64,000 nt of DNA from the NCBI RefSeq assembly GCF_900100715.1, contig NZ_FNCA01000003.1:280469-344468 (forward strand), in the 5' to 3' direction. The position numbers were made by a program, and so were the translations under genes. Of the stretch, positions 55,432-64,000 are shown in pieces. Below the pieces are notes generated by a model. That model did no database searches and had not been told where the DNA came from. It was given only the letters and a program-made list of their open reading frames with translations. The stretch's first letter is position 1, and each line of letters opens with the position of its first letter. This DNA is from Methanolobus vulcani (lineage in GTDB: Archaea > Halobacteriota > Methanosarcinia > Methanosarcinales > Methanosarcinaceae).

Positions 55432-56340
55432 ATGCATGAAATGCCAGCTTTTTTGCTGGACCGGGAGGATAATAAGGAAATGATAAAAGAACTGAACGAC
55501 AAGAAGACAGAGCTTAAGAACCTGTCTGAAGAATATAAGAAGAAACGTAACGAACTCAACGCAGAAGCAAGTACACTCGCAGCAAAGCGTAATGAGCTGA
55601 ATAAGAAAACAAAAGACCTTATCAACGAAGCACAGGAATACAAGGTGCTCCGCGACGAGAACAACGAGAAGGTAAAGGAAAACAAAGCACTCCGTGATGA
55701 GGTCAACAACAAGGCTAACGATGTATTTGCCAAGATCGACCAGATACGCAATGAGAACAACCTTGGTGGTCCTTCTATCAAAGATATCCGCAAGGAGATC
55801 GACAGGCTGGAATTCACACAGCAGACAGAGGTCCTTACAACCAACAAGGAAAGAGAACTGGTCAACAAGATCACTGAACTCCAGAAACAGTATGTTGTAA
55901 AGAAACAGCAGCTTGAAAGCAATGATGAGCTCAAGAACCTGCTGGCTGAAGCACAGGAGATCAGGGACGAGGCATCCACTTATCACACTACACTTTCAGA
56001 GTACGCACAGAAGGCACAGGAATATCATGACAAGATGATTACCACCTTCAAAGAGGCTGACAAGGTCCGCGCAGAATCTGATGCTGCTCACAAAGAATTC
56101 GTTCACTTCCAGGAAAAAGCTGATGAACAGCACAAACTCTTCATCACAGCCCAGAAAGAGATCCGTGACATTGACAAAGAACTCCGCAAGATGAAGAAGG
56201 GAGATGTCGATGGCAGGAAAGAGGCTTCAAGGGCAGAGGCACGCAAGGATGCAGAAGACATCTTTGACAAATTCAAGTCCGGCGAAAAGCTTACCATGGA
56301 AAACCTGATGGCGATCCAGAGATCTGGAGTCCTGAAATAA
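55432..56340 (+). CDS. Archaeal coiled-coil protein (COG1340-like)
   Basis: 302 residues, nearly all charged helix (Lys, Glu, Asp, Asn, Ala and Gln rich), predicted long coiled coil from about 15 to 265, with a hinge NNLGGPSIKDIRKEIDRLEF near 105-125. The C-terminus FDKFKSGEKLTMENLMAIQRSG is a conserved, more compact segment. It fits an archaeal family that lies beside serB in related methanogens; structure suggests a filament or scaffold, function unknown. Starts ATG 55432 or 55441. Terminated by a clear hairpin. Confidence 0.82.
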   Translation: MHEMPAFLLDREDNKEMIKELNDKKTELKNLSEEYKKKRNELNAEASTLAAKRNELNKKTKDLINEAQEYKVLRDENNEKVKENKALRDEVNNKANDVFAKIDQIRNENNLGGPSIKDIRKEIDRLEFTQQTEVLTTNKERELVNKITELQKQYVVKKQQLESNDELKNLLAEAQEIRDEASTYHTTLSEYAQKAQEYHDKMITTFKEADKVRAESDAAHKEFVHFQEKADEQHKLFITAQKEIRDIDKELRKMKKGDVDGRKEASRAEARKDAEDIFDKFKSGEKLTMENLMAIQRSGVLK

Positions 56341-56350
56341 TCAAATTAAA

Positions 56351-56386
56351 GAGGGTGATCTTCACCCTCCTTTCAACTGTTTTTTA
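56351..56386 (+). terminator. Rho-independent-like terminator after the coiled-coil gene
   Basis: Arms GAGGGTGA (56351-56358) and TCACCCTC (56362-56369) with a three-base loop, 10 bases after the stop, followed by a T-rich run to about 56386. Confidence 0.8.
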
Positions 56387-56484
56387 TTAGTTATATTGTT
56401 AGTAATTAATAGTTACTACCAATTATTGAAGCAAATATGCTTTAACACAGATGATTATCTGAAAGAATAAAAATAGAAATTATC

Positions 56485-57630
56485 TCACCGTTCAAGGCCG
56501 AGATGATTTATTCTGAATGAAGCATCACGCATCAGACATGGTCCGCTTCCGAACACGGGATCAGTGTATATCTTTTTCCATATAGATGCAAGACTTTCCT
56601 CGTGAACATTACCGTATGGTTTTGGCATACATGCACATGGAAGCACATCACCTTCAGGAGTTACATGCAGCCATTTCCTGCCGGCAAAACATCCCATTTT
56701 CCTGATGATCTGAGGAATTGGGAATACACGTGGCCCTTCTGCATGGGATGTTCTTTCTACAAAATCATCGAACTTTTTCAGGTCTTGAGAAGAAAGCACT
56801 TCCTTTTCATGACCTTCCCACCTGCCTGTTGGAACTATCTCATAGAATGAAAGTTCATGAACGCCAGTCTCTTTTGCAAGCTCGTAGAAATCATCAAGTT
56901 CATCAACGTTACGTGGCGATAGAACCACATAAATACCAACTAGCAGACCCGCATTAAGTCCGTTTTTGAGAGCATTTACAGCTTCCTTAAAAACACCCGG
57001 CCTGCCTCGCATGTAATCGTGTCCTTCTTCATTGGCACTGTCAAAGCTTACACTTAACATGGAAAGACCTGCTTTTTTGAGACTCTCTGCACGCTCAGGA
57101 GTCATTCCCACACCGGATGTGAAAAGTCCGGGAATTGCACGTGACTGATCTACATAACTTATGAGATCTTCAAGGCCATCGTAAAGAAGAGGTTCACCAC
57201 CATCAAATATTATGAGCGTAGTACCAAGATCAATAGTCTGGTCTATCACACTTTTTACAGTATCAGGGCTCAGCCTTGCTTTGTTCTTAGTATCTGGAAG
57301 GGCACAGTGAAGACACCTGTTAGGGCACTCTTCAGTTATTGAAATTGTGATCTGCTCAGGAACATATTTTCCCCTCATGGCTTTCATCTGGCTTGATACG
57401 AGCCTGTCAAATGCCTTGCTGGGTATAGGAGGCATCCATGTTGAATAGATAAGTTTGTCTTTTTCAACCTTTGAGGGTTTTGTGTTCTCGAATATTTCCA
57501 TCATATCCGCTACAAACGAACCCATGACAGAGGATGCAATACCTGAGGTCTTCATTCTTACCCGGTTATTTTCAACCTGGGCATAAACCTTGAAAAAAGG
57601 GTTCTTGTAGAAATAGTATTTTGGCTTCAT
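56485..57630 (-). CDS. Radical SAM protein with SPASM-like C-terminus
   Basis: 381 residues. The [4Fe-4S]-SAM motif CPNRCLHC (CxxxCxxC) lies near residue 100, followed by IIFDGGEPLLYDGLEDL, the GGEP SAM-binding segment. The C-terminal part holds further cysteines (MGCFAGRKWLHV, LPCACMPKPYG, GPCLMRD), consistent with an auxiliary Fe-S cluster domain. The N-terminal 95 residues are an extra domain. Start at ATG 57630; a GTG at 57633 overlaps the upstream stop. Third gene of the UbiA-GGR-radical SAM operon, so a role in modifying a prenylated compound or lipid is likely. Confidence 0.85.
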   Translation of the reverse strand: MKPKYYFYKNPFFKVYAQVENNRVRMKTSGIASSVMGSFVADMMEIFENTKPSKVEKDKLIYSTWMPPIPSKAFDRLVSSQMKAMRGKYVPEQITISITEECPNRCLHCALPDTKNKARLSPDTVKSVIDQTIDLGTTLIIFDGGEPLLYDGLEDLISYVDQSRAIPGLFTSGVGMTPERAESLKKAGLSMLSVSFDSANEEGHDYMRGRPGVFKEAVNALKNGLNAGLLVGIYVVLSPRNVDELDDFYELAKETGVHELSFYEIVPTGRWEGHEKEVLSSQDLKKFDDFVERTSHAEGPRVFPIPQIIRKMGCFAGRKWLHVTPEGDVLPCACMPKPYGNVHEESLASIWKKIYTDPVFGSGPCLMRDASFRINHLGLER

Positions 57631-57632
57631 CA

Positions 57633-58790
57633 CTACTTGTTCCTGAAAACTGCTCTGTATGACAGTATAGAAGATGGATTATTCTTCAGTATCATCTTTG
57701 ATATTTGTAGTGCCTGATTGAAAGGACTTCCGCTAAGAACCTTCAGGTCCTCACCTTCAAAGACCTCCATCATACCATCGACCTCCTTATCAGTCATCTT
57801 CCTGAGAGTTTCCATAGCAAATCTTCCAAGATAGTATTCGGTCCTGTAAGCTGCATTCCAGCGTCTCCTGTACTCGAACAGGAAGTTCTTGGAAGTATTA
57901 CCTTTTGCAATGGCATCGGCTGCAACATCACCGCACATCTGTCCCGCATGCATACCATAGCCAATTCCGGACTGTGCTGCTGAACCGCCAACTATCATCA
58001 CACCGTCTGCCACAATGTCACCTGGAATTGCAACTATCGGGTCACCACCTGTGGATTTGCTTATGATCTTCACATCATCCAGACCTTTGAGCTCCTTGAA
58101 CCTCTCAAGCCATGCATCGAAAAAGTCTGAAACATCAGTACCATGCCTGCGTACATACATCCCAAGTGTAGCCCGGTTGCCACCGCATGGAGAATATGTG
58201 GACTTCCATCCGGGAGCGTGGTTACCTACATAATACTCAAAGTAATCAGGTTCACCGATTCCTTCTGCCTCGATCTCAGCCTCAAGGGACCAGGCGATAT
58301 CCGGAGTATGTTTGATCGGCTTCATTCCAAGAAGTGCGGCGATTCTTGAATTTATCCCATCTGAGACAATGACAAGTTTGCATCTTATCTTACCTTTTGA
58401 TGTGCTTACAATAAAGCCACCTTCTGTCCTGAGGACATTAAGAACTTCAATACCGAAACGAACATCAGCGCCTGCATCCTTGGCCTGTTTAATGTAGAAT
58501 TCATCGAACTTCTTCCTGTCAAGGAAATAAGCATCGCCTTCAAAGATAACGTTCTTCCCTGAAGGTGCAATGATATAGGCACCCTTGAGGTTCTTTATTA
58601 CATAACTCTGGTCAACTTCCTCTCCAGTCCTGTCAAACATTCCTTTGAAAAATGTGTTTGCAGGATGAGTGGGCACGCCCACAGCTTCTTTTTTGTCTAG
58701 AAGAATGACCTTGCAGCCTTTTGCCGATGCATTTCTGGCTGCCATGACTCCCGCAGGGGAAGCTCCTATTACTATGATATCTGCATCCAT
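57633..58790 (-). CDS. Geranylgeranyl reductase family FAD enzyme
   Basis: 385 residues, flavoprotein of the digeranylgeranylglycerophospholipid reductase type. The FAD loop IIVIGASPAGVMAARNASAKG opens the chain, GADVRFGIEV and LVIVSDGINSR follow, and the second FAD motif is VMIVGGSAAQSGIGYGMHAG. Such enzymes saturate isoprenoid double bonds in archaeal lipids or respiratory cofactors. It lies 20 bases after the UbiA gene and abuts the radical SAM gene; the stop is TAG. No ferredoxin partner is encoded here. Confidence 0.88.
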   Translation of the reverse strand: MDADIIVIGASPAGVMAARNASAKGCKVILLDKKEAVGVPTHPANTFFKGMFDRTGEEVDQSYVIKNLKGAYIIAPSGKNVIFEGDAYFLDRKKFDEFYIKQAKDAGADVRFGIEVLNVLRTEGGFIVSTSKGKIRCKLVIVSDGINSRIAALLGMKPIKHTPDIAWSLEAEIEAEGIGEPDYFEYYVGNHAPGWKSTYSPCGGNRATLGMYVRRHGTDVSDFFDAWLERFKELKGLDDVKIISKSTGGDPIVAIPGDIVADGVMIVGGSAAQSGIGYGMHAGQMCGDVAADAIAKGNTSKNFLFEYRRRWNAAYRTEYYLGRFAMETLRKMTDKEVDGMMEVFEGEDLKVLSGSPFNQALQISKMILKNNPSSILSYRAVFRNK

Positions 58791-58810
58791 TTTGAACCTC
58801 TAAACTAAAT

Positions 58811-59764
58811 TTACCACAGGATACCGGAATATGCCGGTACGAGTATGCAAAGTATTACATCAAGTATGAGAGAACCAAACATTATGCCCCTATATCTGGA
58901 GCCCTGAAGGAAAAGTCTTCCTCCACGCTCTTCTGTTGGATTCTTTATGAAATCAAATGACTGGACGAGCATCCATCCACCTGCAAGCAATGCGCCTGCA
59001 AAGTATATAGGACCTATCTTTGCTGTAAGTCCGATTGCAAGTGAAGCTATCACACCTACAACCCACATGAAAGTGACGAATTTTGCTGTTGCTGGAATGC
59101 CGAAAGTCACCGGAAATGTTGGTGCTCCTCTGGCCCTGTCACCTTCTACATCCCTTGCCACACCTGAAAGTGTGAATCCCCAGTCTGTAAAGCACATCAT
59201 CAGACCAAGGAAGATCGCAGGAAGCGGAAGTATGGAACCATAGGAAGGTTCTTTGAGAATACCTGCAGGGTCAAAGGCCAGCCATATGCCAATGGGCACA
59301 AGTCCGTATGCAATTCCTACGGGAACAAAGCTCAGAAATGTCATTCTTTTTGCTAGTTTTGAGTATATACTGATGGTTAACACAGCAATTAAAAGAACCA
59401 CAAATGATTCCGGATTGAGGTAAAGAGCTGCTGCACTGGCAACCAGGAACAGGAACCCTGCATATTTAAGTGCCTGATCCCTTGTGAGCTTGTTAGCTAC
59501 AAGCGGCCTTTCAGGCAGGTTAATGGTATCAATATCGATATCACAACAATCATTATAAACATAGGAACTGGTGATAGCCGCATAGCCACCTATCACAGCT
59601 ATAATGAACATTATTGGGTCCGGCAGTGCCCCCATTGTGAGATATGATGCCAGTAAAGCGCTGGCTGCAGGCAGAGCTATGTCCATGTCAGAAATTTCCG
59701 GCCTTAACATCTCAAGATAGGGATTTCGTGTTTTAGAGCCTGAAGTGGAAACCAAGTATATCAC
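58811..59764 (-). CDS. UbiA-family prenyltransferase
   Basis: 317 residues with eight or nine membrane helices. The two acidic prenyl-diphosphate motifs are NDCCDIDIDTINLPERPL in the first half and DVEGDRARG in the second. UbiA enzymes attach isoprenoid chains to aromatic or glycerol acceptors, such as DGGGP synthase or quinone prenylation. The start is unclear: GTG 59764, TTG 59755 (preceded by GGTGAT) or ATG 59710. First gene of the operon with GGR and radical SAM; the acceptor could be a phenazine-type cofactor or an archaeal lipid. Confidence 0.88.
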   Translation of the reverse strand: MIYLVSTSGSKTRNPYLEMLRPEISDMDIALPAASALLASYLTMGALPDPIMFIIAVIGGYAAITSSYVYNDCCDIDIDTINLPERPLVANKLTRDQALKYAGFLFLVASAAALYLNPESFVVLLIAVLTISIYSKLAKRMTFLSFVPVGIAYGLVPIGIWLAFDPAGILKEPSYGSILPLPAIFLGLMMCFTDWGFTLSGVARDVEGDRARGAPTFPVTFGIPATAKFVTFMWVVGVIASLAIGLTAKIGPIYFAGALLAGGWMLVQSFDFIKNPTEERGGRLFLQGSRYRGIMFGSLILDVILCILVPAYSGILW

Positions 59765-59919
59765 CTGATAGATTATAGCACCTAATTCCCTGTATTATAT
59801 ATTAGTATTAGGGTTGTGTGAGCCAAATAAACTCAAATTCAACTGTTAAAAATAGAAAAAGGAAAATCAAAAAATCTTATCGAAAAAGATATTCAAACAT
59901 GATACATTTATAGAAATAA

Positions 59920-61389
59920 TTAATCACTCTTCGGTGGAACAACTGTAACATTGTCCATTTCAGCAAGTTTCTCTACCAGAGGATGCTCAAAACTCTCCCT
60001 CATAAGGAAAGTGTAGTTTGCCTCAGGATTCAGCTCAATCAGCTTTATAGTATTAAGGAAAGCAGTTTCCAGAGATTCATAATCAGGAGTCCGTACAACC
60101 TCTGCATTGAAAGGATAGACCTCTGCAAGATCCTGGGGATAGGAACCAAACGGTGGTTTGAAAACCATGACATTATCATACTCCTTATCCTTCTTTGTAG
60201 GATATGGCCTGATAAGCACTGAACCTTTGATGGTGAGCCTTTCAAGCTGTTTGGTGAAATGAAGAACCTCAGGTCTCTTTGCAGACTCAGGCCCGCAGTA
60301 GAAGAAAGTGGACTTGGATGATGGGTCACATTCCTCCAGCCATGAGGAATAATTGGTCATCTGCTTTAAGGCTTCCAGCATTCTTGGGTGTGAGCGGCAG
60401 CGCTGTTCTACAAGTTCCAGAAGGTTGCCTTCCCAGATAGCCTGCTTGACCTCTCGCATTTCCTCAAATGTAACATAGAGGTTGTGCCTTGCAAGAAGTT
60501 CAGTACAGTTGTGGGCTTTTTTAAGCTCCTCTGCTGTGTGAGCCATACATACAGGGCAGGAACATGGCAGGTACTTGAGCTTATCTATATGATAGGTGCC
60601 TCTTGAAGTGATATAACGCCTATCTTTTGCATAAAGTGCATAGGCTGCAGAGTCAAAGAGGTCACATCCAAGAGCAACAGCGAGTGCGAACATCATAGGG
60701 TGTCCGGCACCGAAAAGATGTACTGGTGCTACAGGGTCAAGACCTTTCTTGGCTGAAGCGATAACATCCACAAGGTCCGCATAGCGATAAGCTTCCATGA
60801 GTGGAACTACCGCACCGAATGGGTAAACATCAAAACCAACATCTGAAAGCTCACGTGCGCATTCTTCACGAAGGTCTTTGTAAGTGGCACCCTGAACAGG
60901 ACCAGCAAGGAGCATACCGCCCTCTTTTACAAGTCCTCTTGCTTCTTTCAGGCGTTCTATTGTAATGTCCATGTCTTCCTTTGCTTTCTCATAGGTCACA
61001 TCAGGATGTGTAGGAATATCCAGAGGAACTCCGATATCTGTTCCTATTTTCTGCTGGAAATCAATAATTTCCGCATTTGAGACTTCCACTTCACCATAGA
61101 CTGAAAGCTGGAAAGAACCGGAATCTGTCATGATAGGACCGTCATAATCGAGTAATGCATGCAAACCGTCCTTGAGAGCTTTTTCCCTTAACTCGTCCTT
61201 ACGGTAAATAATATAGGAATTTGTGATAAGGATCTCAGCACCAAAATCCTTCATTTCAGATGGTTTAATGGTCTGGATATTTGGATTGATAACAGGCATC
61301 ACGGTAGGGGTCTCCACCACACCGTGTGGCGTTGTGAGTTTACCGATACGGCCCGCTGCATCCTTGTGTATGATATCGAATTGTGACAT
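59920..61389 (-). CDS. tgtA: tRNA-guanine(15) transglycosylase (archaeosine)
   Basis: Exchanges G15 of archaeal tRNAs for preQ0 in archaeosine synthesis, 489 residues. The nucleophile/base site is in IMTDSGSFQLSVYG, with PVQGATYKDL and HLFGAGHPMMFALAV. The zinc site cysteines are in LPCSCPVC, followed by HNC. The chain is shorter than TgtA proteins that carry C-terminal PUA domains and I see no PUA; the related partner is usually encoded elsewhere in this group. Monocistronic, upstream of the UbiA operon on the same strand. Confidence 0.94.
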   Translation of the reverse strand: MSQFDIIHKDAAGRIGKLTTPHGVVETPTVMPVINPNIQTIKPSEMKDFGAEILITNSYIIYRKDELREKALKDGLHALLDYDGPIMTDSGSFQLSVYGEVEVSNAEIIDFQQKIGTDIGVPLDIPTHPDVTYEKAKEDMDITIERLKEARGLVKEGGMLLAGPVQGATYKDLREECARELSDVGFDVYPFGAVVPLMEAYRYADLVDVIASAKKGLDPVAPVHLFGAGHPMMFALAVALGCDLFDSAAYALYAKDRRYITSRGTYHIDKLKYLPCSCPVCMAHTAEELKKAHNCTELLARHNLYVTFEEMREVKQAIWEGNLLELVEQRCRSHPRMLEALKQMTNYSSWLEECDPSSKSTFFYCGPESAKRPEVLHFTKQLERLTIKGSVLIRPYPTKKDKEYDNVMVFKPPFGSYPQDLAEVYPFNAEVVRTPDYESLETAFLNTIKLIELNPEANYTFLMRESFEHPLVEKLAEMDNVTVVPPKSD

Positions 61390-61546
61390 GAGCCACTAGA
61401 TGAGGTTAAGATATATTTAAGCTTCCTCTGGGAAGTTCTTCAAAATAATAAACGAGTAAATTAACGAAAAAAATAAGGAAATTAATCCGGAAACTAATCC
61501 AGAACTTACTACATAATTTATAATGATTCAGGAAGCATTATAGTAT

Positions 61547-63004
61547 ATGTACGAACTGCATACCCCTGTTGACATCAAGGCTGTAGCTAAGTACATGGGA
61601 TATTATCTTCTGGCATTTTCATTTGTTCTTGTCGTTCCGATGATCGTTGCTATAATATTCCACAATTTTGAAGCTGCTGCATACTATGGATCAAGTGCAG
61701 CAATCAGTTTTTTAGCAGGGTCTTTTATTTACAGGACTTTACCTGATTATGACCTTGAAACAAAAGAAGCACTAATTATTGTTGCCCTGGTATTCCCCAT
61801 ATCAGCACTTTTGAGTGCTATTCCTATGTCACTGTCAACTGGCATGCCTTTGTTTGATGCTTACTTTGAAAGTGTTTCTGCAGTTACAACAACTGGACTC
61901 AGTGTCGCTCCTGCTGATGTAGGGCCGGTTTTTCTTTTTGCGCGTTCATGGGGACAATGGGTAGGAGGAATTGGAATAATTCTTGTGGTCCTTTCAGTCC
62001 TTATCAGCCCCGGGACTACAGCATACAGGATGTACAAAGCCAACTATGGCGAGATGAAGATTAAACCGACTGTGATCTCCACAACCCGTACACTTGGCAA
62101 GGTTTATGTGATCATAACACTTGTTTCCATTGGTCTGCTACTGTTCAGTGGAATGTCTCTTTTTGACTCCATATGTCATGCCTTCTGCTGCGTATCAACT
62201 GGAGGGTTTTCAACACAGACTGCTAGTATAGCTGCATATAGTGGAAATCTCATACCTACTGCCATTAGTATATCATGCATTCTTGGAGCGATCAGTTTTG
62301 TACTTTACCCATATCTGTTCAAGAAGCCGGAGAAGTTTTTCGGAAACAAAGAACTAAAATTATTCTTGGCGTTGATTGTGTTTGGTTCAATTGTATTTGC
62401 CTTCACGTTACCAAAAGAAAATTTTGAATATGCATTTATCAAAGATAATTTGTTTCAAGTCATCTCTGCGATCACAACTGCAGGTTTTTCTACTTTTGAT
62501 CTTTCCATCCTGTCAGAAGCATCAAAAGCAGTACTGATATTCATGATGTGGATAGGAGGGTGTGTGGGATCAACTGCTGGCGGAATAAAGGTTTTCAGAG
62601 TGCTATTGCTTTTTAAGGTCGTACATAATGTACTTATCAGATTGTTTCTTCCAAGAGAAACTATCACTCCCATGAAGATAGAAGAACATGTAATAGAAAG
62701 TGAGGAAATATACAATCTGGTGACATTCATGTTGCTTTATACTCTGATACTTGTAGTTTCATCATTCATGTTCATACTTTATGGAGTGGATACCAGCAGT
62801 TCTGTTTTTGAAGCTTCAAGTGGGCTTAGCACAGTCGGGCTTTCTGTGGGAATTACCAATGCTGCCATGCCAACGGTGCTAAAAGCAGTACTTATTATTG
62901 ACATGTTATTTGGCAGAATTGAAATTATACCGTTGATACTGCTGTTCATGCCGGGAACATGGATTAAAAGAAAAAGAGACAACAAGAAGAGTGTGAGAAT
63001 ATGA
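61547..63004 (+). CDS. trkH: Trk/Ktr potassium transporter, membrane subunit
   Basis: 485 residues, about ten membrane helices with four pore loops. Their selectivity-filter segments are all visible: TTTGLS, STGGFS, TTAGFS and STVGLS. Potassium uptake is central to osmotic balance in marine and halophilic methanogens. The stop overlaps the trkA start by four bases (ATGA), so membrane and regulatory subunits are made together. Confidence 0.94.
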   Translation: MYELHTPVDIKAVAKYMGYYLLAFSFVLVVPMIVAIIFHNFEAAAYYGSSAAISFLAGSFIYRTLPDYDLETKEALIIVALVFPISALLSAIPMSLSTGMPLFDAYFESVSAVTTTGLSVAPADVGPVFLFARSWGQWVGGIGIILVVLSVLISPGTTAYRMYKANYGEMKIKPTVISTTRTLGKVYVIITLVSIGLLLFSGMSLFDSICHAFCCVSTGGFSTQTASIAAYSGNLIPTAISISCILGAISFVLYPYLFKKPEKFFGNKELKLFLALIVFGSIVFAFTLPKENFEYAFIKDNLFQVISAITTAGFSTFDLSILSEASKAVLIFMMWIGGCVGSTAGGIKVFRVLLLFKVVHNVLIRLFLPRETITPMKIEEHVIESEEIYNLVTFMLLYTLILVVSSFMFILYGVDTSSSVFEASSGLSTVGLSVGITNAAMPTVLKAVLIIDMLFGRIEIIPLILLFMPGTWIKRKRDNKKSVRI

Positions 63005-63660
63005 GAGTGATAGTTGTAGGTGCAGGTTCACTGGGGATACTTCTGACAAAGAACATGATCGACCAGGGGAAAGAGGTCATACTTATCGAGAAGGATGAGG
63101 CAATAGCCAAAGAACTTGCTGAAACTCTGGATTGTACTGTGATAAATGCAGAAGGAACAAGACCTGATATTCTGGAAAAAGCAGACCTCTCTAGTGCAGA
63201 TGCAATCGTTGCCTGTACCAGTAATGACCAGAACAATATTCTTATTGGTTTGATTGCCAGGGATGCAAAAGTTGGAAAGATAATCCTGAAAATAGAGGAC
63301 AAGCAGTTCATGGATGTTGCCAATAAGCTTGGTTTTTATTATATGATCAATCCTTCAAGCATTTCATCCAGATATATTGCAGATGTGCTGAGAGGAATTA
63401 ACACAATCGAACTAAGTAATCTGGTACGTTCTGAAGTAAGGTTTATGGGAATTGTAGCAACAGAAAGTGTGATTGATATGAAATTGTCAGAAATATCACT
63501 TCCTGAAGATAGTGCCATTATTGGAATTTACCGAAAGAATGAATTTATCCTTGCTGCAAAAGATCCAAAACTTCGAGAAAAGGATGAGGTTATTATTGTT
63601 ACAAAGGCAGATTTTATTCAGGATGTTAATGAAGCTATGGGCAGAAATGTAGAAGAATAA
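63001..63660 (+). CDS. trkA: Trk/Ktr potassium uptake regulatory subunit
   Basis: 219 residues. An RCK_N Rossmann domain (VIVVGAGSLGILLTKNM, the NAD/ATP-binding loop, and LIEKDEAIA) occupies about 1-125, followed by an RCK_C domain (about 135-219; LSEISLPEDSAIIGIYR). It forms the cytoplasmic ring that gates TrkH. Translationally coupled to trkH. An inverted repeat (63694-63708) lies 33 bases after the stop. Confidence 0.94.
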   Translation: MRVIVVGAGSLGILLTKNMIDQGKEVILIEKDEAIAKELAETLDCTVINAEGTRPDILEKADLSSADAIVACTSNDQNNILIGLIARDAKVGKIILKIEDKQFMDVANKLGFYYMINPSSISSRYIADVLRGINTIELSNLVRSEVRFMGIVATESVIDMKLSEISLPEDSAIIGIYRKNEFILAAKDPKLREKDEVIIVTKADFIQDVNEAMGRNVEE

Positions 63661-63693
63661 GCATTTAACAATTCCTGATATTATTTGCTTGTG

Positions 63694-63708
63694 CCGCGCT
63701 TTGCGCGG
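63694..63708. terminator. GC-rich hairpin after trkA
   Basis: CCGCGC (63694-63699) and GCGCGG (63703-63708) pair around TTT, in a GC-rich patch unlike its AT-rich surroundings. No T-run follows directly. It may terminate trkA or be a repeat element. Confidence 0.4.
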
Positions 63709-63823
63709 GACATTGAGTTTAGTTTAGAGTACTAGAATAACCAAGAAAAACCAGAAGTCTAAAGTTGTTACTGTTTGTAGAATAAAAATATTGTTAATAG
63801 AAAAGCAGGATCAATTGTGAGTG

Positions 63824-63946
63824 AGTTGGCAGCGATCCGTATTTCCCGAAGACTCTCATACTTCAGTACAGTAAGGAACGCTGGCGGGCTTATCTTCTGT
63901 GTTCGGGATGGGTACAGGAATTACCCCGCCGCTATGGCCGCCAAAC
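63824..63946 (-). rRNA. rrf: 5S ribosomal RNA
   Basis: The minus strand carries the archaeal 5S consensus: TTGGCGGCC at the 5' end, TACCCATCCCGAACAC in the loop A/B region, AAGATAAGCCCGCC, and a 3' end GCTGCCAA that pairs with the 5' end. The terminal helix extends by about ten more pairs (GTGAGTGAGT/ACTCACTCAC) outside the stated ends, so the precise mature ends are uncertain by a few bases. Confidence 0.93.
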
Positions 63947-63972
63947 TCACTCACGATGAAAGATAAAGTTAA

Positions 63973-64000
63973 AGCCAAGATCCGGATTCGAACCGGAATG
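63973..64000 (-). tRNA. tRNA-Cys, 3' part, cut by window edge
   Basis: The minus strand shows a T arm TCCGG-TTCGAAT-CCGGA, the acceptor 3' strand TCTTGGC and discriminator T. U73 is the identity mark of tRNA-Cys, and the sequence matches archaeal tRNA-Cys. It is upstream of the 5S gene by 26 bases on the same strand. The anticodon lies beyond the window. Confidence 0.85.

Noticed and set aside
1..64000. Mobile elements, prophage, CRISPR arrays or classic defence systems
   Set aside because: No transposase, integrase, phage structural gene, cas gene or regularly spaced repeat was seen. The tRNA-Val relic is the only possible trace of past integration.

Overview
The window reads as chromosome of a methanogenic archaeon of the order Methanosarcinales, most likely a methylotrophic genus of Methanosarcinaceae such as Methanolobus or Methanococcoides. 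This rests on gene content: F420-dependent methylene-H4MPT dehydrogenase (mtd), the fused formaldehyde-activating enzyme/hexulose-phosphate synthase, SepRS for the indirect tRNA-Cys route, aromatic synthesis through ADH synthase and dehydroquinate synthase II, Hef, archaeosine TGT, a PEF-CTERM surface protein, an archaeal-type initiator tRNA (A1:U72) and TATA-box promoters. The genus is an inference. No prophage, insertion sequence or CRISPR array was seen.

Layout. 0-11 kb: 5' part of guaA subunit B, recQ, a prepilin peptidase with an Hps-RraA fusion, pyrBI, rps17e-dapA-dapB, and dinB. 11-18 kb: a PEF-CTERM surface protein, a methyltransferase/ATP-grasp fusion, two small ferritin-like proteins related to encapsulin cargo domains, a DUF1624 membrane protein, and purine salvage genes. 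18-23 kb: two identical initiator tRNA-Met genes, a frameshifted EamA transporter, ffh (SRP54), guaA subunit A, and a two-domain KaiC-like ATPase. 23-28 kb: a five-gene shikimate/aromatic operon ending in a prephenate dehydrogenase that appears to carry a C-terminal FDX-ACB-like domain. 28-40 kb: an AT-rich HEAT-repeat gene pair, tpiA, fae-hps, nth, two PAS sensor kinases, a decayed tRNA-Val, dut, and a second ADH-synthase paralogue. 40-53 kb: a candidate structured RNA upstream of glyS, hef, a Zn-ribbon protein, UPF0147, translin, sepS, nfi, DUF169, DUF473, a PAC2 protein and a 7TM-type sensor kinase. 53-64 kb: mtd, serB, a coiled-coil protein, a UbiA/geranylgeranyl reductase/radical SAM operon, tgtA, trkH-trkA, 5S rRNA and the 3' end of tRNA-Cys.

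How the genes work together. Two differently fused hexulose-phosphate synthases, with tpiA and the two DhnA-type aldolases, form a sugar-phosphate module: reverse RuMP pathway for pentoses, and the 6-deoxy-5-ketofructose route into aromatics. Genome maintenance is heavily represented (RecQ, DinB, Nth, Hef, EndoV, dUTPase), and recQ and hef share a 16-nt element just upstream of their TATA boxes. SepRS and tRNA-Cys both occur here. Several genes end in a hairpin that contains or abuts the stop codon and is followed by a T-run, apparently this genome's usual terminator style.

The best candidates for undescribed biology are the TyrA/FDX-ACB fusion, the methyltransferase/ATP-grasp fusion, the UbiA-GGR-radical SAM operon, and the 88-nt hairpin before glyS.
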